Part shown: one piece after another, positions 17,745 through 26,487 of the stretch | Position numbering within the stretch: position 1 is the stretch's first letter | How the letters are laid out: each line of letters begins with the position of its first letter | NCBI RefSeq assembly: GCF_003173735.1 | Contig: NZ_CP029551.1 | Location: forward strand, 2,070,001-2,134,000 | DNA length: 64,000 nucleotides | Origin: Methylobacterium radiodurans | GTDB lineage: Bacteria; Pseudomonadota; Alphaproteobacteria; Rhizobiales; Beijerinckiaceae | Direction: 5' to 3' | Translations under genes and position numbers: made by a program | The notes under the pieces: generated by a model | Told to the model about the DNA's origin: nothing | The model's database searches: none | Seen by the model: the letters and a program-made list of their open reading frames with translations, nothing else

Positions 17745-17843
17745 TCACCACCGCAGGAAGCGGTCGGCGGCCGGCAGCGCCGCCACAGTGAGGACGATGG
17801 CGCCGAGCGCCCCCGAGAGCATGATGACGAGAGACAGAGACAC
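17745..17843 (-). CDS. Very small membrane protein, 32 residues
   Basis: The GTG at 17843 is preceded by GGAGGG, 8 bases upstream. The product, MSLSLVIMLSGALGAIVLTV then AALPAADRFLRW, is a single membrane helix with a charged end. Together with the two downstream small genes it forms a minus-strand row of three membrane micropeptides between the hybrid kinase and the ArnT-like gene. Confidence 0.5.
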   Translation of the reverse strand: MSLSLVIMLSGALGAIVLTVAALPAADRFLRW

Positions 17844-17939
17844 GGCTACGCCCCTCCAACGACGCTCCGCCACGCGCGACGGCACGTGACATCGGATCAA
17901 TGGGCCGAGGATGCGAACGGTGCCGTGCGGCAGAATGGC

Positions 17940-17981
17940 CCGGACGCCGGACGCCGGACGCCGGACGCCGGACGCCGGACG
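17940..17981. repeat. Tandem heptamer repeat, six copies of CCGGACG
   Basis: Six exact copies of the 7-base unit run head to tail, 42 bases in all. The repeat lies between the 32-residue small membrane gene and the ArnT-like gene. A 7-base unit in non-coding DNA is prone to slippage and could vary between strains. Confidence 0.85.
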
Positions 17982-18108
17982 GCCGAGGCGAGGCGGCATT
18001 TGACATTCCGGGGCCGATCACCGACACGGCCCGCCGCGACGCCGCGCCGGTCCGGGGCCGCAGACGGCCGATCCGGATGAGACAGCCCACCTCCATGGCG
18101 AACCACGC

Positions 18109-19818
18109 ATGACCAGCCTGTCCGCAGGCCGCGCGGGGAATGCGGAACCCGACCTCGTGGACCGGCTGCCGGTCCTCGCCGCGCGCAGCCATGCCTGGGC
18201 CAGCGCCGCGCTGCTCCTCCTGGCGCTCATCCTGTTCCTGCCCGGTCAGGTCGGCCTGCAGCCGATGGACCGGGACGAGCCGCGCTTCGCCCAGGCCTCG
18301 AAGCAGATGCTGGAGACGGGCGACCTCATCGATATCCGCTTCCAGGGCGAGGCCCGCCACAAGAAGCCGGTCGGCATCTACTGGCTCCAGGCGGCGAGCG
18401 TGGCGGCGGGCGAGGCGCTCGGCGTGACCGACGCCCGGACCGAGATCGCGCTCTACCGCATCCCCTCGCTCGTCGGCGCCTGCGCCGCCGTGCTGCTCGC
18501 CTACTGGGCGGGGCTCGCGTTCCTCGACAGGCCCCACGCCGTGCTCGCCGCGGCCCTGTTCGGGGCCTGCCTGATGCTCTCGGCGGAGGCGCGGCTCGCC
18601 AAGACCGACGCGCTGCTGACCGCCTGCACGGTCGCGAGCTTCGGGGCGCTCGCCCGTGTCTGGCTCTCGCGGGGCAGCATCGTGCCGCTGCCGCGCTCGG
18701 CCGTCATCGCCTTCTGGGGCGGGCTGGCGCTGGGCATCCTGGTGAAGGGGCCGATGGTGCCGCTCTTCGTCGGCCTGCCCGCGCTGATCCTGTCGGTCCT
18801 GGGGCGCGACGCGTACTGGCTGCGGCGGCTGCGCCCGGGGCTCGGCCTCGCCCTGGTGGCGCTCGCGGTCGCGCCCTGGTTCCTGGCCATCGCCTGGAAG
18901 AGCGGCGGCGCCTTCTTCGCCGAGGCGGTCGGCCAGGACATGCTGGGCAAGGTCGGTGCGGCCAAGGAGAAGCACTGGGGCCCGCCAGGGGCCTACGCGC
19001 TCGCCTTCTTCGGCACCTTCTGGCCGGGCGCGGTCTTCGCGGCGCTCGCCATCCCCTTCGCGTGGCGCGCCCGGAGCGAGGACGCCGTCGCGCTCCTGGT
19101 CGCCGCGATCCTGCCCGCGTGGCTGGTCTTCGAGTGCGTGCCCACCAAGCTGCCGCACTACGTGCTGCCCCTGATGCCGATGGTGGCGATCCTGACCGTC
19201 CTCGCCCTGCGGCGCGGCGCCCTCGACCCGCGCCGGCCCGGCGCGGTGGCGGTGGCGTTTCTCGTGGTGGCGATCCCCCTCGGCCTCGCCGTCGGATTGC
19301 CGCTGGCCGGCTGGCAGCTCGACCGGCAGATCCCCTGGGCGGCCCTGCCCCCGCTCGCGGGCGCGGTCGGCCTCGCGCTCGCCGCCTGGCTGGCCTTCCG
19401 GGCCGCCCGGCCCGAGCGGGCGCTCGTCCTCGCCGTCCTGGCGAGCCTACTCGTCTCGCCCGCCCTGTTCGGGCTCGGCCAGCGGGAAATCCCGGCCCTG
19501 AAGGTCTCGCCCCGGCTCGCCGCCATCCGCGATGCGCTGCCCTGCCCGAACCCGCGCGTGGCGAGCCTCGGCTACCGCGAGCCGAGCCTCGTCTTCCTCG
19601 TCGGCACCGACCTCGCTACCCCGCCGACCGGGCAGGAGGCCTCCGACTTCCTGCATGCCGGCGGCTGCCGCCTCGTCTTCGTCGAGGAGCGGCAGGCGGC
19701 CGAGTTCGCGGCCGCCGAGGCCGGAAAGCCCGCTGCCCGGCGGGTCGGCACGGTCTCGGGCTTCAACATCAACGGGGGCCGCCGGGTCGGCCTCGCGGCC
19801 TACGCGGTGGTTCCGTGA
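18109..19818 (+). CDS. ArnT-like membrane glycosyltransferase (GT-C/PMT family)
   Basis: This 569-residue polytopic inner-membrane protein has about ten to twelve hydrophobic helices. The first periplasmic loop carries the acidic motif MDRDEPRFAQASKQMLETGD near residue 53, matching the catalytic loop of ArnT/PMT enzymes, then HKKPVGIYWLQ. These enzymes move a sugar from undecaprenyl phosphate to lipid A or another glycan. Its stop overlaps the next gene (an ArnC-like transferase making the lipid-linked donor), and an LpxB N-terminal-domain protein follows, so the three probably work on one envelope glycan. Confidence 0.85.
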   Translation: MTSLSAGRAGNAEPDLVDRLPVLAARSHAWASAALLLLALILFLPGQVGLQPMDRDEPRFAQASKQMLETGDLIDIRFQGEARHKKPVGIYWLQAASVAAGEALGVTDARTEIALYRIPSLVGACAAVLLAYWAGLAFLDRPHAVLAAALFGACLMLSAEARLAKTDALLTACTVASFGALARVWLSRGSIVPLPRSAVIAFWGGLALGILVKGPMVPLFVGLPALILSVLGRDAYWLRRLRPGLGLALVALAVAPWFLAIAWKSGGAFFAEAVGQDMLGKVGAAKEKHWGPPGAYALAFFGTFWPGAVFAALAIPFAWRARSEDAVALLVAAILPAWLVFECVPTKLPHYVLPLMPMVAILTVLALRRGALDPRRPGAVAVAFLVVAIPLGLAVGLPLAGWQLDRQIPWAALPPLAGAVGLALAAWLAFRAARPERALVLAVLASLLVSPALFGLGQREIPALKVSPRLAAIRDALPCPNPRVASLGYREPSLVFLVGTDLATPPTGQEASDFLHAGGCRLVFVEERQAAEFAAAEAGKPAARRVGTVSGFNINGGRRVGLAAYAVVP

Positions 19819-20549
19819 GCGCGTATCGTCTCAGCGTCGTCGTCCCGGTGAAGAACGAGGCCGGCAACATCGAGAGCCTCGTGGCCGAGCTGGAGCGGGC
19901 CTGCGCCCCGCTCGGGTCCTTCGAGGTCATCTACGTCGACGACGGCTCGACCGACGCCACCGCGGCCGTGCTCGCCGCCGCCCGGCAGGACCGGCCGTGG
20001 CTGCGCGTGCTGCGCCACGTGCGCAGCGGCGGCCAGTCGGCGGCGGTGCGCAGCGGCGTCGCGGCGGCGCGCGCCGACATCGTCGCGACCCTCGACGGGG
20101 ACGGCCAGAACGACCCGGCCTTCATCCCGTCCCTCGTCGCCGCGCTGGAGGAGGCGGGCCCCCGCGCCGGCCTCGCCCAGGGCCAGCGTCAGGGCCGCAA
20201 GGACGGCGCGTTCAAGATGCTGCAGTCGCGCATCGCCAACGGGGTGCGCGGGCGCATCCTGAAGGATTCGACCCGCGACACCGGCTGCGGGCTCAAGGTC
20301 TTCCGGCGCGCGGTCTACCTGCGGCTGCCCTATTTCGACGCCCTGCACCGCTTCATGCCGGCCCTCGTCGCCCGCGAGGGCTTCGCGGTCGTCCACCGCG
20401 ACGTGGTGGACCGGCCGCGCTTCTCGGGCCGCTCGAACTACGGCCTGTTCGACCGGCTCTGGGTCGGGATCCTCGACCTCGCCGGCGTCTGGTGGCTGAT
20501 CCGGCGCAAGCGCCCGACGCCGGAGGTGGCGGAGGTGGGACCGTGCTGA
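19815..20549 (+). CDS. Family 2 glycosyltransferase, dolichyl/undecaprenyl-phosphate sugar transferase type
   Basis: The GTG at 19815 overlaps the previous stop (GTGA). The 244-residue protein has the GT-A signatures LSVVVPVKNEAGNIESLV, IYVDDGSTDAT near residue 40, and VATLDGDGQNDP near 90 with the DGD metal site. There is no C-terminal membrane pair as in ArnC, only a short hydrophobic end. It should make a polyprenyl-phosphate sugar for the ArnT-like enzyme. The next gene starts inside its last codons. Confidence 0.85.
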   Translation: MSAYRLSVVVPVKNEAGNIESLVAELERACAPLGSFEVIYVDDGSTDATAAVLAAARQDRPWLRVLRHVRSGGQSAAVRSGVAAARADIVATLDGDGQNDPAFIPSLVAALEEAGPRAGLAQGQRQGRKDGAFKMLQSRIANGVRGRILKDSTRDTGCGLKVFRRAVYLRLPYFDALHRFMPALVAREGFAVVHRDVVDRPRFSGRSNYGLFDRLWVGILDLAGVWWLIRRKRPTPEVAEVGPC

Positions 20550-20872
20550 TCCAACTCGCCGAGGACCTGCCGGCCTATTTCTACGACGTCTTCGTCACGC
20601 GCTTCGATTTCTGGCTGGTCTTCGGCATCGGCGCCCAACTCGTCTTCGGCTCGCGCTTCATCCTGCAATGGATCGCGAGCGAGCGGGCCGGCCGCAGCGT
20701 GATGCCGCTCTCCTTCTGGTTCCTGTCGATCCTCGGCGGGCTGATGACCCTGGTCTACGGCTTCGTGCGCCGGGAGCCGGTGATCATCATCGGCCAGGGA
20801 CTCTCGACGGTGATCTACCTGCGCAACCTCGCGCTGATCTTCCGCGAGCGGCGGAGACGGGCCGCGCCATGA
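20543..20872 (+). CDS. Lipid A biosynthesis N-terminal domain (LAB_N) membrane protein
   Basis: This is a 109-residue protein with three predicted helices: FDFWLVFGIGAQLVFGSRF, SFWFLSILGGLMTLVYGFV and PVIIIGQGLSTVIYLRNLAL. The pattern SRFILQWIASERAGRSVMP matches the LAB_N domain found at the N-terminus of some LpxB proteins and as stand-alone genes beside ArnT/ArnC-like genes. The GTG at 20543 has GGAGGT 6 bases before it and overlaps the GT2 gene by 7 bases. Its role may be to hold or help transfer the lipid-linked sugar. Confidence 0.8.
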   Translation: MLIQLAEDLPAYFYDVFVTRFDFWLVFGIGAQLVFGSRFILQWIASERAGRSVMPLSFWFLSILGGLMTLVYGFVRREPVIIIGQGLSTVIYLRNLALIFRERRRRAAP

Positions 20873-20888
20873 TCACCCGCCGGGTCCC

Positions 20889-21494
20889 ATGAGCCGCGCG
20901 GCCCTGCCCGCCTTCCACGACGACCTCGACGCCTGCTTCGCGGAGGTCTGGCGCCTCCTCGGCGCGGGCGTCGAGCGGGGGCGCAGCGGCTTCCATCTGC
21001 CCGCCCTCGCGACCCTCGGCGCGGCGGGCGTCCCGCGGGTGCGGACGGTGGTGCTGCGGGCGGTCGATCCGGAAGCCGGCACGCTGCGCATCCACTGCGA
21101 CCGCCGCTCCGACAAGGCGGACGAGATCGCCCGGAACGGCGCCTGTGCGCTCATGGCCTACGACCGCGAGACGACGGTGCAGATTCGCGCTGAGGGTCGG
21201 GGGACGCTGCACACGGACGACGCGCTCGCCGATGCCGCCTGGGCCGCCGCCCAGCCGATGAGCCGGGTCTGCTACGGCACCGCGCCCGGGCCCGGCACGG
21301 CGATCCCCGCGGGCGACGCCTACGCGCTGCCGGATGCGGACGCGGCGGTCGCGCTCGGCCGTCCGCACTTCGCCGCTGTGGTGGTGCGGGTGGCGGCCCT
21401 CGACTTCCTCTATCTCGATCGCCGCGGTCACCGCCGCGCCCGCTGGGACCGATCGGGGACGGGACCGTGGACGGGCCGCTGGCTGGTGCCGTGA
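20889..21494 (+). CDS. Pyridoxamine 5'-phosphate oxidase-fold FMN-binding protein
   Basis: The 201-residue protein contains the split-barrel pattern of the PNPOx family: FHLPALATLGAAGVPRVRTVVLRAVDP near residue 37, then IHCDRRSDKADEI and WAAAQPMSRVCYG. The C-terminal part ends RRARWDRSG and WTGRWLVP as in PdxH-like proteins, but it lacks enough PdxH features to assign pyridoxal synthesis. It follows the LAB_N gene after 16 bases and may be the last gene of that transcript. Confidence 0.75.
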   Translation: MSRAALPAFHDDLDACFAEVWRLLGAGVERGRSGFHLPALATLGAAGVPRVRTVVLRAVDPEAGTLRIHCDRRSDKADEIARNGACALMAYDRETTVQIRAEGRGTLHTDDALADAAWAAAQPMSRVCYGTAPGPGTAIPAGDAYALPDADAAVALGRPHFAAVVVRVAALDFLYLDRRGHRRARWDRSGTGPWTGRWLVP

Positions 21495-21549
21495 GGCGGC
21501 CCCGCGCCCGCGCCCTTCCGCCGGGTCGTCCCCCGCCGTCCCAGGGCGT

Positions 21550-22722
21550 TCAGCTCGCTGCCCGCAGCCGCGCGAAGCCCGCCTCCAGATCGGACTTCAG
21601 GTCGGCGGTGTCCTCAAGGCCGATATGGAAGCGCAGGCCCCAGCCGCCCGGCGCCCAGGCGGTCGCCGTGCGGTAGGGCGCACAGTCGAACGGGATAACG
21701 AGGCTCTCGAAGCCGCCCCAGGAGAAGCCCATCCCGAACAGCTCCAGCCCGTCGAGCATCGCGGCGAGCGCCGCCTCCGGGCAGGGCTTGAGGATCACGC
21801 CGAACAGGCCCGAGGCTCCCGAGAAGTCCCGCCGCCAGATCGCGTGGCCAGGATCGTCGGGGAGCGCGGGGTGCATCACCCGCAGAACCTCGGGCCGGCC
21901 CTGCAGCCACTGTGCCATCTCCAGCCCGGCCCGGCCGTGCTCGCGCAGGCGCAGGTTCATGGTGCGCAGGCCCCGCAGGGCCAGGAAGATGTCCTCCGGC
22001 CCGGCGCACATCGCGAAATGGTCGAAGGTGCGCCGCACCGCCGGAAAGTGCTTGGCATTGGCCGAGGTCAGGCCGATCAGCAGGTCCGAGCCGCCGCTGA
22101 GATACTTGGTGCCGGCCTCGACCGCGATGTCGACCCCGCGCGCGTGCGGCGGGAAGAGCAGCGGCGTCGCCCAGGTGTTGTCCATGATGACGGTGCCGCC
22201 GCGGGCGTGCACGACCTCGGCGATCGCCGGCACGTCCTGCATCTCGAAGCTCTGCGAGCCCGGCGCCTCGACCAGCACGGCCCGAGTGTTCTCGCGCATC
22301 AGCGCCGCGATGCCGGCCCCGATCGTCGGGTCGTAGTAGGTGGTCTCGACGCCGAAGCGGGCGAGCACGCCGTCGCAGAACTGGCGGGTCGGGCGGTAGG
22401 CGGAATCGGTCACCAGCAGGTGGTCGCCGGCCGAGACGGCGGCCATCAGCGCGACGGTGAGCGCGGCGAGCCCCGAGGGCGTCACCACCGTGCCGGCCGC
22501 GCCCGCGAGGTCCGTCCAGGCCTCGGTGAGCGCGTCCATCGTCGGCGTCGCCGAGGTGCCGTAATTGTAGCGCCCGCGCCGGTGCTTGATCGCGTCGTAG
22601 GTCGGATAGAGCACCGTCGAGCCGCGGTAGATCGGCGTGTTGACGAAGCCGTGCTGCTGCGACGGATCGCGCCCCGCATGGACGAGGCGGGTGGCGGGGC
22701 CGAAATTCGGGTTCTTCCTCAA
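21550..22722 (-). CDS. metC: Cystathionine beta-lyase-like PLP enzyme
   Basis: The 390-residue protein belongs to the Cys/Met metabolism PLP family. NTPIYRGSTVLYPTYDAI is near residue 28, RYNYGTSATPTMDALTEAW near 50, and the phosphate-binding PSGLAALTVALMA near 82. IMDNTWATPLLF is near 177 and the PLP lysine is in GTKYLSGGSDLLIG near 200. The reaction is cleavage of cystathionine to homocysteine, pyruvate and ammonia. The frame begins at a TTG (22722) with little ribosome site, so the true start is uncertain. It is convergent with the PNPOx-like gene. Confidence 0.82.
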   Translation of the reverse strand: MRKNPNFGPATRLVHAGRDPSQQHGFVNTPIYRGSTVLYPTYDAIKHRRGRYNYGTSATPTMDALTEAWTDLAGAAGTVVTPSGLAALTVALMAAVSAGDHLLVTDSAYRPTRQFCDGVLARFGVETTYYDPTIGAGIAALMRENTRAVLVEAPGSQSFEMQDVPAIAEVVHARGGTVIMDNTWATPLLFPPHARGVDIAVEAGTKYLSGGSDLLIGLTSANAKHFPAVRRTFDHFAMCAGPEDIFLALRGLRTMNLRLREHGRAGLEMAQWLQGRPEVLRVMHPALPDDPGHAIWRRDFSGASGLFGVILKPCPEAALAAMLDGLELFGMGFSWGGFESLVIPFDCAPYRTATAWAPGGWGLRFHIGLEDTADLKSDLEAGFARLRAAS

Positions 22723-22834
22723 CGGACACGCTCGGGTTCGGATCGATCTCGGGCCGCACGAAGCCCGTGTGCCGGCCCGAGGTCAAGCCGAGGGGCTGGC
22801 CATGACCTCCCAGCCCTCCGTCCCTCGGTCGCCG

Positions 22835-23734
22835 CTACGCACCGGCGTGGCGCCTCAGGAAGGCTGCGGCCGTGTCCATCGAGCGGCGGGCCTCCGGCAC
22901 GAAGCTGTGGGCGAACTGCCAGACATGGGGCACAACGGGGAACACCTCGACCGTGGCCGCGACGCCCGCGGCGCGCGCCTTCTCGGCCATCAGCACGGAA
23001 TCGTCGCGCAGGATCTCGCGCTCGCCCACGTGGAACAGGAGCGGCGGCAGGCCGGTGAGGTCGGCCCTGAGCGGCGAGACCGCAGGGTCGGCCGGATCGG
23101 TGCCGCCGAGATAGAGCGGCAGGAGCTTGGCCACCGAGACCGGATCGAACATCGCGTCCCGGCTGGCATTCGTGACGCGCGAGCCGTCCGTCTTGGCGAG
23201 GTCCGCCGCGGGGGAGAACAGGGCGGCGGCGCGCGGCATCGGCAGGCCGCGGTCGCGCGCGGCGATCAGGACGAGGAGCGCGAGGTTGCCGCCCGCCGAG
23301 TCACCCGCGATCACCGCCGGCCCCTCCGCCGCGAAGGCGGCCCAGGCGGCCAGCGCGTCGTCGCGCGGAGCCGGGAAGGGATGCTCGGGCGCCAGTCGGT
23401 AATCGGGCACGAAGAGCGTGAAGCCGCGCCGGGCGAGGCCGCCCGTGATCGGCCGGTGCGTCTTCGGGGAGCAGGCGACGAAGCCGCCTCCGTGCAGGTA
23501 GAACAGACGGGCCCCGCCGCCCGCGGCCGGGCGCACCCACTCGCCGGGCACACCGCCGAGGCTGCCGGCCTCGTAGCGGACGCCCACCGGGTCCGGGAAG
23601 GTGGCGCCGTTGAGCACGGCGCGGATCCGGCCGATGTCCTGCATCGCGCCGAGGCGGTTGCGGACGTTCCGCCGCACCATCCAGGCACCGAGATGCGCGC
23701 GCAGGCTCGCCATGCGTTCAATCCGTCGTTTCAC
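22835..23734 (-). CDS. Alpha/beta hydrolase, hormone-sensitive-lipase-type esterase
   Basis: This is a 299-residue esterase. The oxyanion motif HGGGF is near residue 80 and the nucleophile elbow GDSAGG near 145. The acid is in VGEREILRDDS near 245 and the histidine in VPHVWQFAHSF near 275, the HSL (family IV) arrangement. It starts at GTG 23734 or ATG 23713 (MASLRAHLG). There is no signal peptide, so it is cytoplasmic. It hydrolyses short acyl esters by family precedent and is divergent from the transporter gene. Confidence 0.82.
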   Translation of the reverse strand: MKRRIERMASLRAHLGAWMVRRNVRNRLGAMQDIGRIRAVLNGATFPDPVGVRYEAGSLGGVPGEWVRPAAGGGARLFYLHGGGFVACSPKTHRPITGGLARRGFTLFVPDYRLAPEHPFPAPRDDALAAWAAFAAEGPAVIAGDSAGGNLALLVLIAARDRGLPMPRAAALFSPAADLAKTDGSRVTNASRDAMFDPVSVAKLLPLYLGGTDPADPAVSPLRADLTGLPPLLFHVGEREILRDDSVLMAEKARAAGVAATVEVFPVVPHVWQFAHSFVPEARRSMDTAAAFLRRHAGA

Positions 23735-23883
23735 AGGTTGCGGCGCGTTGTAGGACGTCCGGGCGGCTTTTCCAGGCGCAGTGACCCCCGGCGGTCTCGT
23801 GAGGGGCCTGCATCTGGCCCGAACTTTCCATGCCGGTCCTCGGCGGCCAAGCTTCCGGCCGTATTCGCAGCCCCGTGCCCCCG

Positions 23884-25134
23884 ATGACCGACCGCCTCTT
23901 CCACGCCGCCGCCAGCATCCTGCTGCTCCTGGGGCTCGCCGTGCTCCTCTCCAGCAACCGGCGCGCCATCCGGCCCCGGGTGGTGCTCTCGGCGCTCGCG
24001 CTGCAGGTCGGGCTCGGCGCGCTGGTGCTGTTCGTGCCGGCGGGGCAGGCCGGGCTGGCGGCCGCCGCGGGCGTCGTGCAGGCGGTCCTGGCCTACGGCG
24101 ACCGCGGGACGGCCTTCCTGTTCGGTGGCCTCGTCGAGCCGAAGATGTTCGAGCTGTTCGGGGGCAGCGGCTTCATCCTCGCCCTGCGGGTGCTGCCGCA
24201 GATCCTCTACGTCTCGGCGCTGATCGGCGTGCTCTATCATCTGGGCGTGATGCAGGTGATGGCGCGCGGGCTCAGTGCCGTGCTGCGGCGGCTGCTCGGC
24301 ACCTCACCGATCGAGTCCTTCGCGGCGGTGATCACGGTCGCGATCGGGCAGAGCGAGATCGCCGTGGCCCTGCGGCCGTTCCTCATGCTGCTCACCGGCG
24401 CCGAGCTCTTCGCCGTGATGACGAGCGGGGCCGCCTCCACGGCGGGCTCGATCCTGGCGGGCTACGCCGCGCTCGGCGTGCCGATGACCTACCTGCTGGC
24501 GGCCTCCGCGATGGCGATCCCCGGCGGGCTCCTCTACGCCAAGATCCTGATGCCGACGGTCGAGCCGACCCGGATCACCACGACCCGGGTCACCTTCGGC
24601 GAGCGCCGGGCCGCCAACCTCATCGAGGCCGCCGCGGACGGCACCCAGAAGGGCCTCGCCGTGGCGGTCTCGGTCGGCGCGATGCTGATCGCCTTCGTGG
24701 GCCTGATCGCGCTGGCGAACGGCGTGCTGGGCGTCCTCGGCGGCCTCGCGGGCTACCCGCAGGTCTCGATCGAGGGCGTGCTGGGCGCAGCCCTCAGCCC
24801 CTTCGCGTGGCTCCTCGGCGTGCCCTGGAGCGAGGCGGCGCGCGTCGGCGGCGCCATCGGTCAGAAATTCGTCTTCAACGAGTTCCTCGCCTACGCCGAC
24901 CTCTCGCCCGCCCTGAAGGCCGGCGCGCTCGACCCGCGCAGCACCGCGATCGTCTGCTTCGCGCTGTGCGGCTTCGCCAACCTCGCCTCGATCGCGATCC
25001 AACTCGCCAGCTTCGCGAGCCTCGTGCCGGAGCGGCGCCCCGAACTCGCCCGCTACGGCCTGCGCGCCATCCTGGCCGGCACCCTCGCGAACCTGACGAG
25101 CGCAGCGATCGCCGGATTGTTCGTCCCGGGCTGA
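23884..25134 (+). CDS. Concentrative nucleoside transporter (NupC/CNT family)
   Basis: The 416-residue polytopic membrane protein carries the CNT gate signature GQSEIAVALRPFL near residue 158. A repeat-like C-terminal half follows, with IGQKFVFNEFLAYADL near 335 and ALCGFANLASIAIQLASF near 372. The family couples H+ or Na+ to nucleoside uptake. The ATG at 23884 (MTDRLFHAAASILLLLG) was chosen over 23830 because it begins directly with a membrane helix. Confidence 0.85.
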   Translation: MTDRLFHAAASILLLLGLAVLLSSNRRAIRPRVVLSALALQVGLGALVLFVPAGQAGLAAAAGVVQAVLAYGDRGTAFLFGGLVEPKMFELFGGSGFILALRVLPQILYVSALIGVLYHLGVMQVMARGLSAVLRRLLGTSPIESFAAVITVAIGQSEIAVALRPFLMLLTGAELFAVMTSGAASTAGSILAGYAALGVPMTYLLAASAMAIPGGLLYAKILMPTVEPTRITTTRVTFGERRAANLIEAAADGTQKGLAVAVSVGAMLIAFVGLIALANGVLGVLGGLAGYPQVSIEGVLGAALSPFAWLLGVPWSEAARVGGAIGQKFVFNEFLAYADLSPALKAGALDPRSTAIVCFALCGFANLASIAIQLASFASLVPERRPELARYGLRAILAGTLANLTSAAIAGLFVPG

Positions 25135-25144
25135 GCGGGCCGGT

Positions 25145-26098
25145 TCAGGTCGGCTTGCGGGCCGCGAGCAGCAGGGTGTTGGCGCGGGTGCGCGCCGGCA
25201 GGGGGCGCAGCCGGTCGAGCAGGAGGGCTGCGCCGTAGCTGAACGCCTGTGCCCCGTACCAGGACCAGTGGGCGCGGAAGTAGGGCTCCCGGCAGCGGAT
25301 CGGCGTCGCCTTGGCCATCCAGTGGATGAGCGCGTCGTGCCGGTCCATGCCGATCGGCTCGACCCCGATCGGCTCGCAGCCGAGCCGGTGGGCGAGGGCC
25401 TCCAGCGCTCGGGGCGTCCACCATGTCAGGTGGTGGGGCGGCGCGTTCATGATGAAGTTCGGGATCGTGGTGTTCGGCGAGGGCCAGAGCGGCGTCCCGA
25501 TCAGGAGCGTGCCGCCCGGTCTCACGCAGGCCGCGAGGCCGCGGGCGAAGCCCAGCGGATCGGCGACGTGCTCGATCACCTGGAAGGCGCAGGCCACGTC
25601 GTAGACCGGCCCGACCCGCGCGGCGTGCGCCGCGACGTCATCCGCCAGGATCGCGCCCGTCGGATCCTCGGCCGCGAAGTTCGGGTCGAGCCCGGTGTAG
25701 TGCGCACCCGGAACGTAGGTCCGGAAGCCGCCATGCCCGCAGCCGACATCGAGCACGCGATCCCCGTCCGCGACGTGGCGCGCCGCGGCGACGAATTCCA
25801 GCCGCTGCGTGCGCGGCCCCGCGAGCTTCTCGTGCGCACCGATGCGGGCGTAGAAGGCACGATAGAAGGCCGCGTCGCCGGCCACCATCGGATCGAAGAA
25901 GATCAGTCCGGTGGGCGACTCCCAGAGGCCGAACCGCCCCGCCGGCCGCAGCAGGTGCCCCACGGCGACACCCCCGGCATAGCGCCAGAGATCGGTGAGG
26001 AAGCGCGATCCGACCCACTGCACCAGCCGCTTCGCGGGTTCGCCCGTGATCGGGCAGGGCGGGTGCGGCGCGACGCGCGTCTGCGGGGGCGGATCCAT
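25145..26098 (-). CDS. SAM-dependent methyltransferase (class I)
   Basis: The 317-residue protein has the SAM-binding motif VLDVGCGHGGFRTYVPG near residue 105, an acidic second strand (YTGLDPNF) and CAFQVIEHVADPLGFARGL near 158, typical of Methyltransf_11/23 proteins. An N-terminal CPITGEPAKRL segment resembles a short zinc-ribbon-like lead, as seen in O-antigen and small-molecule methyltransferases. The start at 26098 is preceded by GAGGAG. Its substrate is unknown. It is convergent with the transporter gene. Confidence 0.8.
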   Translation of the reverse strand: MDPPPQTRVAPHPPCPITGEPAKRLVQWVGSRFLTDLWRYAGGVAVGHLLRPAGRFGLWESPTGLIFFDPMVAGDAAFYRAFYARIGAHEKLAGPRTQRLEFVAAARHVADGDRVLDVGCGHGGFRTYVPGAHYTGLDPNFAAEDPTGAILADDVAAHAARVGPVYDVACAFQVIEHVADPLGFARGLAACVRPGGTLLIGTPLWPSPNTTIPNFIMNAPPHHLTWWTPRALEALAHRLGCEPIGVEPIGMDRHDALIHWMAKATPIRCREPYFRAHWSWYGAQAFSYGAALLLDRLRPLPARTRANTLLLAARKPT

Positions 26099-26316
26099 CG
26101 AGTCTCCTCTGGCAGGTGCCGGGCGCTCGGGCGTCCGGTGTGCCCCTGCGGGGCCCGACGGTCGCATGATCGGCCCATCCTCAGCGGCGCGCACCATCGT
26201 ATCGCGCTCCGGGCTGCGACCGCTGCCCCGATCCGCACATGTCGACGCAGAATCCTGATTGACGCGGCCGCGTTCCCCACATAAACGCATCCCCACACCG
26301 CCGGAAACGGACGGTT

Positions 26317-26401
26317 GCCCAGGTGGCGGAATTGGTAGACGCGCTGGTTTCAGGTACCAGTCTCGCAAGAGGTGAAGGTTCGAGTCCTTTCCTGGGCACC
26401 A
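26317..26401 (+). tRNA. tRNA-Leu, anticodon CAG
   Basis: The 85-base gene pairs GCCCAGG with CCTGGGC, has a Leu-type long variable arm, and encodes its CCA end. The anticodon stem CTGGT/ACCAG surrounds CAG at 26351-26353. The T-arm GGTTCGAGTCC is standard. A tyrosine recombinase gene follows at once, so its 3' half is the likely attachment site of the island. Confidence 0.95.
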
Positions 26402-26462
26402 TCAGCCGCCTAAAGCGCTGATCCGCAAAGCAGTTCAGCAAAATCAGAGACTTAGGGCTGCC

Positions 26463-26486
26463 CGAGTGATACAATCGGGTGATACA
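26463..26486 (+). promoter_or_regulatory. Two 11-base direct repeats just before the integrase gene
   Basis: CGAGTGATACA (26463-26473) and CGGGTGATACA (26476-26486) differ at one base and start 13 bases apart, immediately before the integrase ATG. They could be binding sites for the integrase or an excisionase, or an operator. This is inference from position only. Confidence 0.35.
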
Positions 26487-26487
26487 G

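Noticed and set aside
17937..17985. Tandem heptamers considered as a CRISPR array
   Set aside because: Units are contiguous with no spacers and only 7 bases long.
25145..26368. Longer methyltransferase form starting at 26368
   Set aside because: The extra N-terminus overlaps the tRNA-Leu gene in antisense; the ATG at 26098 with GAGGAG gives a normal protein.
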